A DNA stretch of 43,504 bases from Bacillota bacterium. GTDB lineage: Bacteria; Bacillota; Clostridia; Saccharofermentanales; Fastidiosipilaceae. Shown piece after piece: positions 7,142 to 16,600 of the stretch. The notes beneath the pieces were generated by a model. The model had not been told where the DNA came from, did no database searches, and was given only the letters and a program-made list of their open reading frames with translations. The DNA lies in assembly GCA_030057555.1 (NCBI GenBank), contig JASGUU010000038.1:1-43504 (forward strand), given 5' to 3'. Numbering within the stretch: position 1 is the first letter of the stretch; each line of letters starts with the position of its first letter. A program made the position numbers and the translations under genes.

Positions 7142-8598
7142 GGCGCCCCCTCCCCTGCCGGCAGAACGGCGAGCGCGGTGCCGCTGGTGGAGAGCATGCG
7201 CGCCGCCTCGACGCGGACGCGGGCGAAGCGCCCTTCGAGCAGTTCGCCGGCGCGATCGCTGTCGCCGGGGTCTACGCCGCATTCACGGGCGATGGCGGGT
7301 GTCAGGGCAAAGTTGACCAGGTGGTTTGAAGAGCTGCGGCCGAGCAGGAGACCCGGCCGGTGGTCCGCGGCTCCCTCGATGAGGACGCTCAGTTCACGGC
7401 CGACGAGACGATGATTGGAGGCCTCCGAGAGGCGGTTCTGCAGGCTGAGCAGGCGGTCGAAGCGTTCGCGCATGATCTCCGGCGGGATCCGCCGGGCGAG
7501 CAGGGCGGCCGGTGTGCCATAGCGCGGTGAATACTGGAAGAGGAAGGCGCTGTCAAAGGCCACCTCCTCGACGAGGCTCAGCGTTTCGGCAAAGTCCGCC
7601 TCCGTCTCGCCGGGGAACCCGACGATGATGTCGGTGCTGAAGGCGATGTCGGGTATGCGCCGCCTGGCCTCGGCGACGATCGCGAGATAGCGCGCCCGGT
7701 CGTAGTGGCGGTTCATCTGGGCCAGCACTCTGTCGCTGCCGCTCTGCAGAGGCAGGTGCAGGTGGCGCTCAATGTTCGCGTGGCGCTCCATGACAGCGAG
7801 CATCCCGCTCGAGAGGTCACGGGGATTTGAGGTCATGAAGCGGATCCGCGGGATGCCGGTAGCTGCGACCTGTTCCAGCAGCCAGGCAAAGTCGCGCCCG
7901 GGCGGATCGGTGCTGTCCGGCCGGCGTTTGCGGTTCCAGGAATTGACGTTCTGCCCCAGCAGCATGACCTCGCCGTAGCCCTCTGAGACGAGCTGCCGCA
8001 CCTCGGCGAGTATGGCCTCGGAATCACGGCTGCGCTCGCGGCCGCGCGTGTAGGGCACGATGCAGTAGCTGCAGTAGTTGTCGCAGCCGGTCATGATGGT
8101 GACCAGGGCCCGGAAACGGCGCGCCCGGACGACGGGCAGGCCCTCGGCGATGATCCCGCTCGCCCTGTCGATCTCCCGGACCTTCCGGCCGCTCTCGAGG
8201 CGCTCGCGGAGCAGCTGCGGCAGGCGGGGGATGTCCTCGGGCCCGAAGACGAGATCGACAAAGGAGTAGCTGCGCCGTATGCGTTCCACATGTTCCTCGA
8301 TCAGGGGCATGCAGCCGCAGACGGCGACCAGCAGTTCGGGGCGGCGCTCGCGTTCCGCTTTTACGATACCGAGATGGCCGTAGAAGCGTCCGTCGGCGTT
8401 CTCGCGGATGGAACAGCTGTTCAGGATCGCGAGGTCACAGTCTTCGAGAGAAGCAGCAGGCACGAGCCCAGAGGCCTCGAGCAGCCCGGCGATGATCTCG
8501 GAATCGTGATCGTTCTGCTGGCAGCCGAAGGTGCGGATCCAGTAGCGCCGGGGACCTGCGGCGCCCTGCAGTGAGGTCTGTAATTCAGGGTTGATCAT
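7138..8598 (-). CDS. miaB: tRNA-2-methylthio-N6-dimethylallyladenosine synthase MiaB
   Basis: Radical-SAM methylthiotransferase that converts i6A37 to ms2i6A37 in tRNA. In order: an UPF0004 domain with three cluster cysteines (in TFGC, NSCSIRENA and CGCMP), the radical-SAM motif C-x3-C-x2-C (CDNYCSYC), and a C-terminal TRAM region (RLVGRELSVLIEG). At 486 residues it is typical. The start is uncertain: a TTG at 8604 follows the SDR stop immediately, and ATG 8598 is two codons later. Neither has a clear Shine-Dalgarno, so coupling to the SDR gene is likely. MiaA, which makes its substrate, is in the same operon. Confidence 0.94.
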   Translation of the reverse strand: MINPELQTSLQGAAGPRRYWIRTFGCQQNDHDSEIIAGLLEASGLVPAASLEDCDLAILNSCSIRENADGRFYGHLGIVKAERERRPELLVAVCGCMPLIEEHVERIRRSYSFVDLVFGPEDIPRLPQLLRERLESGRKVREIDRASGIIAEGLPVVRARRFRALVTIMTGCDNYCSYCIVPYTRGRERSRDSEAILAEVRQLVSEGYGEVMLLGQNVNSWNRKRRPDSTDPPGRDFAWLLEQVAATGIPRIRFMTSNPRDLSSGMLAVMERHANIERHLHLPLQSGSDRVLAQMNRHYDRARYLAIVAEARRRIPDIAFSTDIIVGFPGETEADFAETLSLVEEVAFDSAFLFQYSPRYGTPAALLARRIPPEIMRERFDRLLSLQNRLSEASNHRLVGRELSVLIEGAADHRPGLLLGRSSSNHLVNFALTPAIARECGVDPGDSDRAGELLEGRFARVRVEAARMLSTSGTALAVLPAGEGAP

Positions 8599-8604
8599 GA
8601 ACAA

Positions 8605-9351
8605 TTATGATACCACGAGCCCACCGTCGACCCCGAGCACGAGGCCGGTGACGTAGGCAGCTTCATCGCCCAGGAGCCAGGCACAGGCGGCGGCGACCTC
8701 CTCCGGGCGGCCGGGGCGGCCGAGAGGAATATTCTGGCAAAATTCGCGCATCTCGTCAGTGCTCAGGTGGGCATTCATGGCCGAGTCGATCAGTCCGGGG
8801 GCGAGACAGTTGACGCGGATGCCGGAGGGTCCGAGCTCGGCGGCCAGGGAGCGTGTAAGCGCGATGAGGGCGGCCTTCGTCGCGGCATAGGCGGCCTCGC
8901 AGGAGGCGCCGGCGCGGCCCCAGATGGAGGACAGGAGGACGATGCTGCCGCGGCGGCGGGCGAGCATCAGAGGCAGGAGTCCCTGAATGAGCCAGAGTGC
9001 GCCGGAAACGTTGGCGTCGGTGAGAGCCTGCCATTCGGCTTCGTCGAGGTCCTGAATCTGCCTGACGGAGGCGATCCCGGCCGCATAGACCAGCTGACCG
9101 GCGCGAATCTGCTCCCTCTCGAGCCAGTCGAGGACCTGCCGGCGGCTCGAGAGATCCGCCGAGACGATGTGGACGCGGGGGTCGTCCAGTTCGGCGGCGC
9201 TCAGAGCAGCGAGGATGCGTTCGGGATGGCGGTGGGCGTGGAGCCAGATATCGCTGTAGTCGCTGCCGAGGGCGGGCAGCAGGCGCCTGGTGATGGCGAG
9301 GCCGAGGTCGCCCGAAGCGCCGGCGATGAGGAGGCTGTCAGCGGCTGTCAT
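8605..9351 (-). CDS. Short-chain dehydrogenase/reductase, YmfI-like (possible EF-P 5-aminopentanone reductase)
   Basis: Classical SDR of 248 residues: a Rossmann nucleotide motif GASGDLG (11-17), Asn of NVSG (114), catalytic Ser (141/142) and Y155-x3-K159 in YAATK. It resembles FabG overall. The segment SSIWG-x2-GASCE matches my recollection of Bacillus YmfI, which reduces the 5-aminopentanone group on elongation factor P. No efp gene is in the window, so that role is family inference and a generic 3-oxoacyl reductase remains possible. The ATG overlaps the murT stop (ATGA), and the stop codon abuts the miaB start region. Confidence 0.75.
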   Translation of the reverse strand: MTAADSLLIAGASGDLGLAITRRLLPALGSDYSDIWLHAHRHPERILAALSAAELDDPRVHIVSADLSSRRQVLDWLEREQIRAGQLVYAAGIASVRQIQDLDEAEWQALTDANVSGALWLIQGLLPLMLARRRGSIVLLSSIWGRAGASCEAAYAATKAALIALTRSLAAELGPSGIRVNCLAPGLIDSAMNAHLSTDEMREFCQNIPLGRPGRPEEVAAACAWLLGDEAAYVTGLVLGVDGGLVVS

Positions 9352-10724
9352 CGCCCGGCCCCGGCTGCTGTATCAGCATGCAACTCTGCACCGTTTTCCA
9401 GCAGCTGTCGGCGCAGGGCGAAGAGGGCGGAGTAGTTGGGCAGCAGATAGATCGTGCGTTCCGGCGGGCAGAGCTCAACGAGGCGGTCGACCATGGCGAG
9501 ATCGTTTTCGGCTTCTACCGGCTCACTGTCGCCGAGCTGCGGCCGGAGCCAGTCGGCGAGGACGGTCGTCTGGCTGCCGCCGATCCCGATCGGGACCCGT
9601 GGCAGCGGGAAGCGTTCGCTGCGTACGGCGCGAACCCAGGCGGGATCGCGGCCGTCGGCGGGCTCGTTGTTGATCAGGAGGGCGAGGGCGCCGGCGTCGG
9701 GTGCGGCAGCTACGAGGGCCAGCGTCTCCTCGAGGCCGGCGGTGTTTTTGACCAGGATGAGACGGAGACGGCGGCCGCGGTAGTAGAGCGTCTCCTGACG
9801 GCCGGGTGCGGGACGGGCCGTTTCGAGGTCGCGGAGCAGATGCTCCCGGGGCAGCCGGGGCCGGGCTGAGGCCACCGCAAGCAGGGCCGCGGCCGCGTTA
9901 TAGGCGTTGTAGAGACCCGTGAGGGCGAGCCTCGCCTCTCCCCTTTTGCCGTCCCAGAGAATGTCAAGCTCCGCTGTGCCGTCCGTGCCGGCGGCTTCGC
10001 GGTGTCCGATCTCAAGATCGGGCTGCGGACGGCGGCAGTCACAGGAGCCGCAGGAAAACAGGCCCAGCTGGGCGATGGTGACGGCTTCGTATGTGAGCTT
10101 ATGGCCACAGACGGGGCAGGCGGAGGCCATGTCGGCGTCGGCAGCGGCAAGTTCCCCGGTGGCGGCGCCAAAAAACAGCGTCGGCCGCCCGCCCAGCCCC
10201 GCGAGAGGAAAGAGCTCGGGATCGTCGGCGCAGAGAATGAGGCGGGTGTCCGGGGCAGTGGCCGCTATGCCCTGGCGCAGGAGCTCACGGACAGCGGCAG
10301 GTTCCGGGAAGCGGTCGAGCTGGTCGGGGTAAATGTTGGTTACGACGACATGTGTCGGCTGGAGCGGGCCGGCCAGTTTCGCGAAGGCCGCTTCGTCCAC
10401 CTCGAGGATGGCAGGTGTGCCGGGCCGGGCCGCGAGCAGAGCGCTGGCGACACCGGAGGCGAGATTGGCACCGTAGGCGTTGGTCACGACCGTTTCCCCG
10501 GCAGCCTCGAGGAGGCGGACGATGAGGGCGGTGGTGGTGGTTTTGCCATTCGTACCGGTTATGACCATGATCTCGCGGCCTGAGGCGAGATGGGCCATGA
10601 TTCCCGGTGCGAGGCGCAGAGCGACGGCGCCGGGCAGCGTCGAGGCGGCTCTGCCCACGAGGCGTAGAAGGAAGCGGGTCAGACGGCCGGCGAGGCGGGC
10701 GAAGTGGAAGCGAAGCGGGTTCAC
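9348..10724 (-). CDS. murT: Mur ligase family protein MurT-like (lipid II amidation), no GatD neighbour
   Basis: In characterised species MurT binds the amidotransferase GatD, and together they amidate D-Glu of lipid II. This 458-residue protein has the Mur-ligase P-loop GTNGKTTT (57-64) and a zinc-ribbon insert with Cys203, Cys206, Cys225 and Cys228 (CPVCG, then CGSC). A C-terminal DUF1727 region contains NNEPADGRDPAW (352-363). As I recall, family members read D-x-S-W-[IL]-W-D at that point; here it is DPAWVRA, so the last Asp is missing. The usual gatD partner does not follow; an SDR gene does. The start is GTG with GGAG about 13 nt upstream. It opens the repair operon and is divergent from dapL. 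Confidence 0.85.
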   Translation of the reverse strand: MNPLRFHFARLAGRLTRFLLRLVGRAASTLPGAVALRLAPGIMAHLASGREIMVITGTNGKTTTTALIVRLLEAAGETVVTNAYGANLASGVASALLAARPGTPAILEVDEAAFAKLAGPLQPTHVVVTNIYPDQLDRFPEPAAVRELLRQGIAATAPDTRLILCADDPELFPLAGLGGRPTLFFGAATGELAAADADMASACPVCGHKLTYEAVTIAQLGLFSCGSCDCRRPQPDLEIGHREAAGTDGTAELDILWDGKRGEARLALTGLYNAYNAAAALLAVASARPRLPREHLLRDLETARPAPGRQETLYYRGRRLRLILVKNTAGLEETLALVAAAPDAGALALLINNEPADGRDPAWVRAVRSERFPLPRVPIGIGGSQTTVLADWLRPQLGDSEPVEAENDLAMVDRLVELCPPERTIYLLPNYSALFALRRQLLENGAELHADTAAGAGR

Positions 10725-10865
10725 GGGCGGTTCAAGTCTCCTGAATCATGCGCAAATTGGCGTGTAAAGTCGCATTATCTTAGAAATCCCGGTCCCGGAA
10801 TGCAAGGCAGCTGCCGTGTCATGCTAGACTGCTCGGGCAGCGGTCGTCGCTGCTCCGGCTTTGCC

Positions 10866-10893
10866 TATAATCAGAAACATTACAGTTGAGGAG
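10866..10893 (+). promoter_or_regulatory. dapL -10 element and ribosome binding site
   Basis: A perfect TATAAT (10866-10871) precedes GAGGAG (10888-10893), which lies 10 nt before ATG 10904. No convincing -35 is found at 17 nt (GTCGTC), so the promoter may need an activator. The leader would be short. Confidence 0.5.
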
Positions 10894-10903
10894 CACATGC
10901 ACC

Positions 10904-12109
10904 ATGATCCAGGCCAATCCCCACTACGAAGAACTTGAACGCAGCTATCTCTTCTCCGAGATCGCCCGCCGGGTGGCGAAGTGGCAGGCGGAAAACCCCA
11001 CTCTCCCCCTGCTGCGCCTCGGCATCGGTGATGTCACCGAGCCGCTCGCTCCGCCGATTGCCGCGGCCCTCGTCGCAGCGGCGAAGGAGATGGGGACACC
11101 GGAGGGATTCCACGGTTACGGCCCCGAGCAGGGCTATCCCTGGCTGCGCGAGGCCATCGCCAGGAATGATTTTCAGGCCCGCGGCTTGAACATCCAAGCC
11201 GATGAGGTTTTCGTTTCTGATGGTGCCAAGAGCGATACGGCGAATATCCTCGACATCCTCGGCCGCGATCTGACCATCGCCGTGCAGGATCCCGTCTATC
11301 CGGTCTATGTCGACACCAACGTCATGCTGGGCCGGGCCGCCGCGATCCGGCGCCTTACCGCTTCAGAGGCGAACGGTTTCCTGCCGGGTCCTGACAGCCC
11401 CGGTGCCGACAGCGATGTGATCTACCTCTGCTATCCCAACAACCCCACGGGCGTCGCCGCCGATCGCGAGCTGCTCTCGGCCTGGGTGGAACATGCACTT
11501 GCCAGAGGCTCCCTGCTGCTCTTTGACGCGGCCTACGCTGCCTTCATCCGCGACGACCGTCCGGTCTCCATCTACGAGATCCCCGGTGCCGAGCGCTGCG
11601 CCATCGAGCTGCGCAGTTTCTCGAAGACGGCCGGTTTTACGGGTCTGCGCTGCGGCTACACCGTCGTCCCGCATACGCTGGAGGCACAGGGGGCCGGTGG
11701 GCCGGTCAAGCTGCGCGATCTCTGGCTGCGGCGGCAGACGACGAAATTCAACGGCGTCGCCTACCCGGTGCAGCGGGCGGCGGAGGCGGTTTACTCGGAG
11801 GCGGGGCAGAAGGCGGTACGCCGGCAGGTGGCGGGCTATCTGGCCAACGCCGATGTGCTGCGCCGGAGCCTCGAGGCGGCTGGATACCAGGTCGCCGGCG
11901 GCCAGCATGCCCCCTATCTCTGGGTACGCGTCCAGGGCTCGTCCTGGGATGCTTTCGACGACTTCCTCGAGCGCCTCAACCTGGTCATCACGCCGGGCTC
12001 GGGCTTCGGCGCGGCGGGTGAAGGCTTCATCCGGATCAGTGCCTTCGGCTCGGCGGAGACGGTGGCCCGGGCTGCGAGGCGGCTTGAGACGGGACGCGTC
12101 GAGGGCTGA
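10904..12109 (+). CDS. dapL: LL-diaminopimelate aminotransferase DapL
   Basis: PLP-dependent fold-type I aminotransferase making LL-diaminopimelate directly from tetrahydrodipicolinate, a one-step route to lysine and peptidoglycan precursors. The 401-residue protein starts MIQANPHYEELERSYLF, the typical DapL beginning with its substrate-contacting YLF. It carries GIGDVTEPL, HGYGPEQGYPWLREAIA, CYPNNPTG and the PLP-lysine motif SFSKTAGFTGLRCG. ATG 10904 is chosen for its GAGGAG at 10-nt spacing. It stands alone on the plus strand between two minus-strand operons. Together with murT and murJ it points to a DAP-type peptidoglycan. Confidence 0.93.
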   Translation: MIQANPHYEELERSYLFSEIARRVAKWQAENPTLPLLRLGIGDVTEPLAPPIAAALVAAAKEMGTPEGFHGYGPEQGYPWLREAIARNDFQARGLNIQADEVFVSDGAKSDTANILDILGRDLTIAVQDPVYPVYVDTNVMLGRAAAIRRLTASEANGFLPGPDSPGADSDVIYLCYPNNPTGVAADRELLSAWVEHALARGSLLLFDAAYAAFIRDDRPVSIYEIPGAERCAIELRSFSKTAGFTGLRCGYTVVPHTLEAQGAGGPVKLRDLWLRRQTTKFNGVAYPVQRAAEAVYSEAGQKAVRRQVAGYLANADVLRRSLEAAGYQVAGGQHAPYLWVRVQGSSWDAFDDFLERLNLVITPGSGFGAAGEGFIRISAFGSAETVARAARRLETGRVEG

Positions 12110-12172
12110 CAGGCCCGGCGCTCCAGAATGCTGTTTGACTGCGTTACCGGATAAAAGAAGCTTCATGACGAG

Positions 12173-12208
12173 TACGACTCATGCACGACAGCTCGTATAT
12201 GAGTCGTA
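12173..12208. repeat. Perfect inverted repeat downstream of dapL
   Basis: TACGACTCAT (12173-12182) and ATGAGTCGTA (12199-12208) form a 10-bp perfect stem with a 16-nt loop, 64 bp after the dapL stop. There is no U-run on either side. It could end or protect the dapL transcript, or be a protein-binding palindrome. Confidence 0.45.
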
Positions 12209-12274
12209 TTGGTGAGCGGCAAAGTACCACTCGCAGCTGATTTGGAAGTTGTTTGTTTCAACATGCGTACGAAC

Positions 12275-12424
12275 GCAATTTTTGTCCAGCCTTGGACAAT
12301 TTTTCCGCTCCTGCCCGATTTCGGGGCACCAGCGGATTTTTTGGCCACTTTCTGGACAATTTTTCCGCTCCTGCCCGATTTCGGGGCACCAGCGCAATTT
12401 TTGTCCAGCCTTGGACAATTTTTC
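12275..12424. repeat. Family-A 60-bp tandem repeats made of two alternating palindromes
   Basis: Two and a half units of exactly 60 bp (12275-12334, 12335-12394, 12395-12424). Each full unit holds hairpin 1, TTGTCCA/TGGACAA with a 4-nt loop (12282-12299, and 12401-12418 in the half unit; one arm mutated to TTGGCCA at 12341-12347). Hairpin 2 is CGCT-CC-TGCCC / GGGCA-CC-AGCG (12306-12334 and 12366-12394), perfectly self-complementary except for a symmetric internal mismatch of CC opposite CC on this strand, GG opposite GG on the other. Because the unit is 20 codons long, reading frames stay open across it, but I see no gene signals. It lies between the 3' ends of dapL and ftsY. Confidence 0.85.
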
Positions 12425-12632
12425 GAGTTATGTCATCCCGCCTCCTTGCGGTTGCCTGATGAGGTCGTGCCACTCGGCGGGCGTGTGTTCTCGATTCAAT
12501 GGAAATCTCCCTGACGCTGTTTGTGCCAGGCTATGACAAGCAGGACATATATTGGGACATATTGGGGATGTCGAACTATAGGGGGTTAGCTCATACAACG
12601 CCGCCTGCCGCCGGCTTTGATCCCACGACTCC
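12425..12632. other. Gene-free stretch with no assignable function
   Basis: Between the family-A repeats and the ftsY terminator. It contains short direct repeats of GGACATAT (about 12542 and 12554), resembling a mobile-element end. A minus-strand open frame ends near 12428. I recognise no protein or RNA family. It is possibly a relic of an insertion. Confidence 0.3.
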
Positions 12633-12665
12633 AAAAGAGCCTGCAGACTAAAGGTCAGCAGGCTC
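12633..12665 (-). terminator. Intrinsic terminator of the acpP-rnc-smc-ftsY operon
   Basis: On the minus strand, GAGCCTGCTGAC / GTCTGCAGGCTC pairs over 12 bp with one mismatch around a CTTTA loop, followed by TTTT. It lies about 70 bp after the ftsY stop. Confidence 0.75.
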
Positions 12666-12735
12666 CTGGCCGGCACAGACGGGGCAGCTGCCCTACGCGA
12701 ATGGACCGTCGCTGCCGGTCGCCCCGGGAGAGGCG

Positions 12736-13662
12736 CTAGCCATTCCTGGGCTCCGGAAGCAGCGAGCGGGCGAAGGCTTCCGGGTCGAAGTCCATCAGAT
12801 CCTCGGCACCCTCACCGAGTCCGGCGAGCAGAATTGGGATCTCCGGCAGCGTCCAGGCAACCGCGACCGCGATGCCGCCCTTCGAGTTGCCGTCCAGCTT
12901 TGTCAGGATCAGGCCGTTGACCTCGGCCGCCTCGCTGAAGAGGCGCGCCTGCGAGAGGGCGTTCTGCCCCGTCGTGGCGTCGAGTGTCAGCAGGGTCTGG
13001 CAGAGCGCATCGGGCGCCTCACGCCCGATGATGCGGCGGATCTTCGCGAGCTCGGCCATCAGGTTCTGCTTCGTCTGCAGGCGGCCGGCGGTATCGACGA
13101 TGAGGACATCCGCACTGCGGGCCCGCGCCGCGGAAATGGCATCGAAGACGACGGCGGCGGGGTCGGCCCCGGTGGCGTGGCGGATCATGGGTGCGCCGGA
13201 GCGCTCGGACCAGACCTCAAGCTGCTCAATCGCGGCAGCGCGGAAGGTATCGGCAGCGGCGAGCAGAACCCGTTTCCCCTCCCTGCCGTAGCGCAGCGCG
13301 AGTTTGCCGGCGGTTGTGGTCTTTCCCGAACCATTGACACCCACCAGCAGGAGGATGTTGAGGCGGTCCGGGGCGAGCCTGAGCTCACGCTTTGGCCCGA
13401 GAATTTCCTGGACAGCCGCCGCCAGGCGCGCATGGACGAAGTCCTCGCGATCATTTCTCTCGCTGCGGATTGCCGCACGCACCCGGTCCATCACCTGCGT
13501 CGCCGCCGGCACGCCGAGGTCGGCCTGCACCAGCAGCATCTCCAGTTCGTCGAGCATCTCCTCATCGTAGTGTCCGAGCGCGACCTGGAGCTGGCGGATT
13601 CCCTCGGAGATGAAGTTGCGGGTCTTCTCCAGTCCCTTACGAAAACGGTTCAGTAGACTCAT
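12736..13662 (-). CDS. ftsY: Signal recognition particle receptor FtsY
   Basis: GTPase receptor that docks SRP-ribosome complexes at the membrane. The 308-residue protein is an NG domain without the long acidic A domain of enterobacteria, the usual Bacillota form. GTPase motifs: GVNGSGKT (about 108-115), DTFRAAA, DTAGR (190-194), TKLDG (254-258) and the closing GLGEGAEDLMDFDPEAF. Its ATG overlaps the smc stop (ATGA). The partner Ffh is encoded 25 kb away at 38675-40036. The operon ends at a terminator about 70 bp downstream. Confidence 0.97.
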   Translation of the reverse strand: MSLLNRFRKGLEKTRNFISEGIRQLQVALGHYDEEMLDELEMLLVQADLGVPAATQVMDRVRAAIRSERNDREDFVHARLAAAVQEILGPKRELRLAPDRLNILLLVGVNGSGKTTTAGKLALRYGREGKRVLLAAADTFRAAAIEQLEVWSERSGAPMIRHATGADPAAVVFDAISAARARSADVLIVDTAGRLQTKQNLMAELAKIRRIIGREAPDALCQTLLTLDATTGQNALSQARLFSEAAEVNGLILTKLDGNSKGGIAVAVAWTLPEIPILLAGLGEGAEDLMDFDPEAFARSLLPEPRNG

Positions 13663-16600
13663 GCCGGATCCTCCTCGTCTTCAAGTGACATCGACAGTAT
13701 GCGCGAAACGCCGCGCTCCTGCATCGTGATGCCATAGATGGTATCGGCCGCCTCCATGGTGCCGCGGCGATGTGTCACCAGAATGTACTGTGTCTGATCG
13801 GTATATTCACGAATGTAGCGGTTGAAGCGCTGGACATTGGACTCATCGAGGGCTGCCTCGATCTCGTCGAGAACACAGAACGGTGCCTGACGCAGTTTCT
13901 GTATGGCAAAGAGCAGCGCGATGGCCGCGAGACTGCGCTCCCCACCGGAGAGCAGGAGCATGTTCTGCAGGCGTTTCCCGGGTGGTGAAACCTGGATCTC
14001 GATCGCTGCCTCGAGACTGTCGCCGCCCTCCTCGAGGCGAATGTCAGCCTCTCCCCCGCCGAAGAGCTGGCGGAAGGTCTCGCGGAAATTGACGCGGATC
14101 ACGTCGAGGCGCTCCTCGAACTGCCGGCGCATCGAATCCGTCAGTTCCCGGATGACCGTCTGGAGCTGGGTCGACGCCGCCTCGATGTCGCTGCGCTCCT
14201 GGCTCAAAAATTCATAGCGGCTTTTCAAACCGGCATAGCTGTCGAGTGCCGCCAGATTGACCGGGCCCATGTCGCGCAGCCTGTTGCGGATCTCCCTGAC
14301 GCGGCGACCGGCGGCCTCGCGGTCGAAGTCTTCGCAACGGTAAGGCGCGGCGAGGTCGCGGGTCAGATCCCAGTCTGTCCAGAGCCGGTTCAGGAGGTCG
14401 TCACGCTGTTCGGCGATGCGCTCGCGACGCGCGACCAGGCGCTCCGTCTGCTGGCCCAGCTCGGCCAGCTGTTCGGTGAAGCGGCTGCGTTCGCGGTGAT
14501 AGTCGGCCTCGGCCACCCGGTTCTCCTCGAGCAACGTGTTGAGCTCGGCAATCCGGCTCTCCAGCTTCTCCATGCGGGCAAAGCTCTCCCCGCGGCGCCG
14601 TTCGGCGGCTTCCTTCTCCTTTTCCAGGGCGGCCAGGCGCCCGTCCTCGTCCTGGGCCTCGCGACGGGCCGCCTCCAGCTGCTCCTCGAGCTCGCGGCGG
14701 GCGCGGCGGGCGCGCTCAAGCGCGCTGCGGGCCTCCGCCTCGCGGTTGCGGGCGGCGAGGGCGGCGAGATCACGCTCGGCGAGGCTGTCACGGATGCGGC
14801 TGCGGGCGATGAGAAGCCCATCCTCGTGAGCCTCGGCGACGGTAATGGCCTCCTGGGCCTCGACGAGGGCCTGGCGCAGCTCTGCCTGGCGTCTGGCAGC
14901 TCCGCTCGCCTCGTGTTCGGCGCGGCTGGCGTCGGCGGCGTTGCTTTCGAGGGCGGCGGCGATCTCGGCCGTCTCAGCGGCCAGCGTCCGCCCGCGCAGC
15001 TCAAGTTCGTCACGGCGCGCCTCGAGCCGGATCAGCTCGGTGGCGGCCAGTTCACGGCGTTCGCGGCAACGGCCCAGCTCGCGCTCGGCTGCCTCGAGCT
15101 GGGCCGCACCGGAGACGGCTTCCTGACGCAGCCGGTCCAGCTCGCGGTGAGACGCGGCCAGCCCGGCTTCGGCATCGCGGATGGCGCGGCGGCGGCCGAC
15201 GAGGCCGCTGCGCGCCCCGCTCTGCTGATAGGAGCCGCCGGACATGGAGCCGCCCGGATGAAAAATGTCGCCGTCCAGCGTGACGATGCGCAGCCTCTGG
15301 CGCAGCGCGCGGGAGAGGCGGATGCCGGCCTCGCTGTCCGTGACAACGGCGATGCGCCCCAGCTGGTTCGAGATGACGGCGGCGATCTTCTCGGGATAGG
15401 AGATCAGCTCGCTCGCCAGGCCGAGATAGCCAAAGCGGCGGTGCTCCTCGAGGATGCGCTCCTCATGAGCTTCGAGACGGCGCGGCGTCATGGACTCCAG
15501 CGGCAGGAAGGTAGCCCTGCCGGCACGCTCGCGCTTCAGCCAGTCGATGAGATCGGCGGCAGTCTCCTGACGGTCGACGACGATGTACTGGGCGGCGCCG
15601 CCGAGTGCGGTTTCGATCGCCGTCTCATAATCGCGGCCAACATCGATAAGCTCGGCCAGAGTGCCGAGGACAGCGCTGCGCGGCAGGCCCGCCTGCTCGC
15701 AGTGCTGCAGCAGGCGGCGCACCGGCACGGCATAGCCGCTCATGCTGCGCTCGAGTTCACGCAGCGTATCGAGCTGGTAGGCCTTCTGGGCGAGCAGGCG
15801 TTCGTGCTGTTCGAGCCGGGCGTCGTGCTCCTGCGCTTCGGCACGCCGGCTCAGCAGCTGAGCCTCGGCCCCGGTTTCCAGATTTCTGGCCTCCTGCTCC
15901 GCCTGCCGGCTGGCCTCGAGCTTTTCCACGGCCGCGGCGATTTCCGCCTCTGCCGGTGCAACACGCTCGGCCAGAGCCTCACGGCGCGCCTCCAGCAGGG
16001 CGCGCTGGCGATCCATGACCCGGGCCTCACCCTCACGGCGGACGAGGCGCTCGAGTTCCTGATCGATCGCCTCACGCAGATGGCGCTCTTCGCTGCGGGC
16101 AACGGCGAGGGCTTTGCCTGCCGCCTCAGCCTGGCGCGTGGCCCCGGCCAGTTCCTCCTGCTCTGACGCCCGTGCGGCGGCTGCGGCCCGGGCAGCCTCC
16201 TGCTCCCTGACGAGGACGCCCGCGGCCTCGTTCACATCAGCTTCGAGCGCCGCGCGGCGCCGGTCGAGATCGGCCTCGCCGGCCAGCCTGTCCGCGCGCC
16301 TGCGCCCGAGCTGCCGCTGACGCTCGGCGAGCGTGGTGAGCTGGCGGTCAAGCTCGCGCTCGGTCTCGCGGGCGCTGCCCAGGGACTCCTGAACATCACG
16401 GCGGTTCTCCTCAAGTTCGGCGCCCGTGCGCAGGCGTTCGAGGCGCTCGAGCTCGAGAGCCTCGCGCCCGGCTTCGAGATTCCTGCGGTCGGCAGCGAAG
16501 GTCTCGAGGGTTTCGGCGAGTCCGCTGCTCTCCCTGTCCTGGTCCTCCAGCTGGCGCAGGATCAGGGCGACATCGTCGTCGCGCAGGCGTTCGCGCAGCT

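Noticed and set aside
12179-12418. Small repeat-containing protein encoded on the minus strand across the 60-bp repeats
   Set aside because: The frame stays open only because the unit is a multiple of three. There is no Shine-Dalgarno and the composition is not protein-like.
12275-12427. CRISPR array
   Set aside because: Spacer positions are not unique; whole 60-bp units repeat and the palindromes alternate. No cas genes are nearby. The same holds for 32341-32547.
12537-12580. Insertion-sequence end with GGACATAT direct repeats
   Set aside because: No partner end, target duplication or transposase fragment could be identified, so it is left as unassigned sequence.
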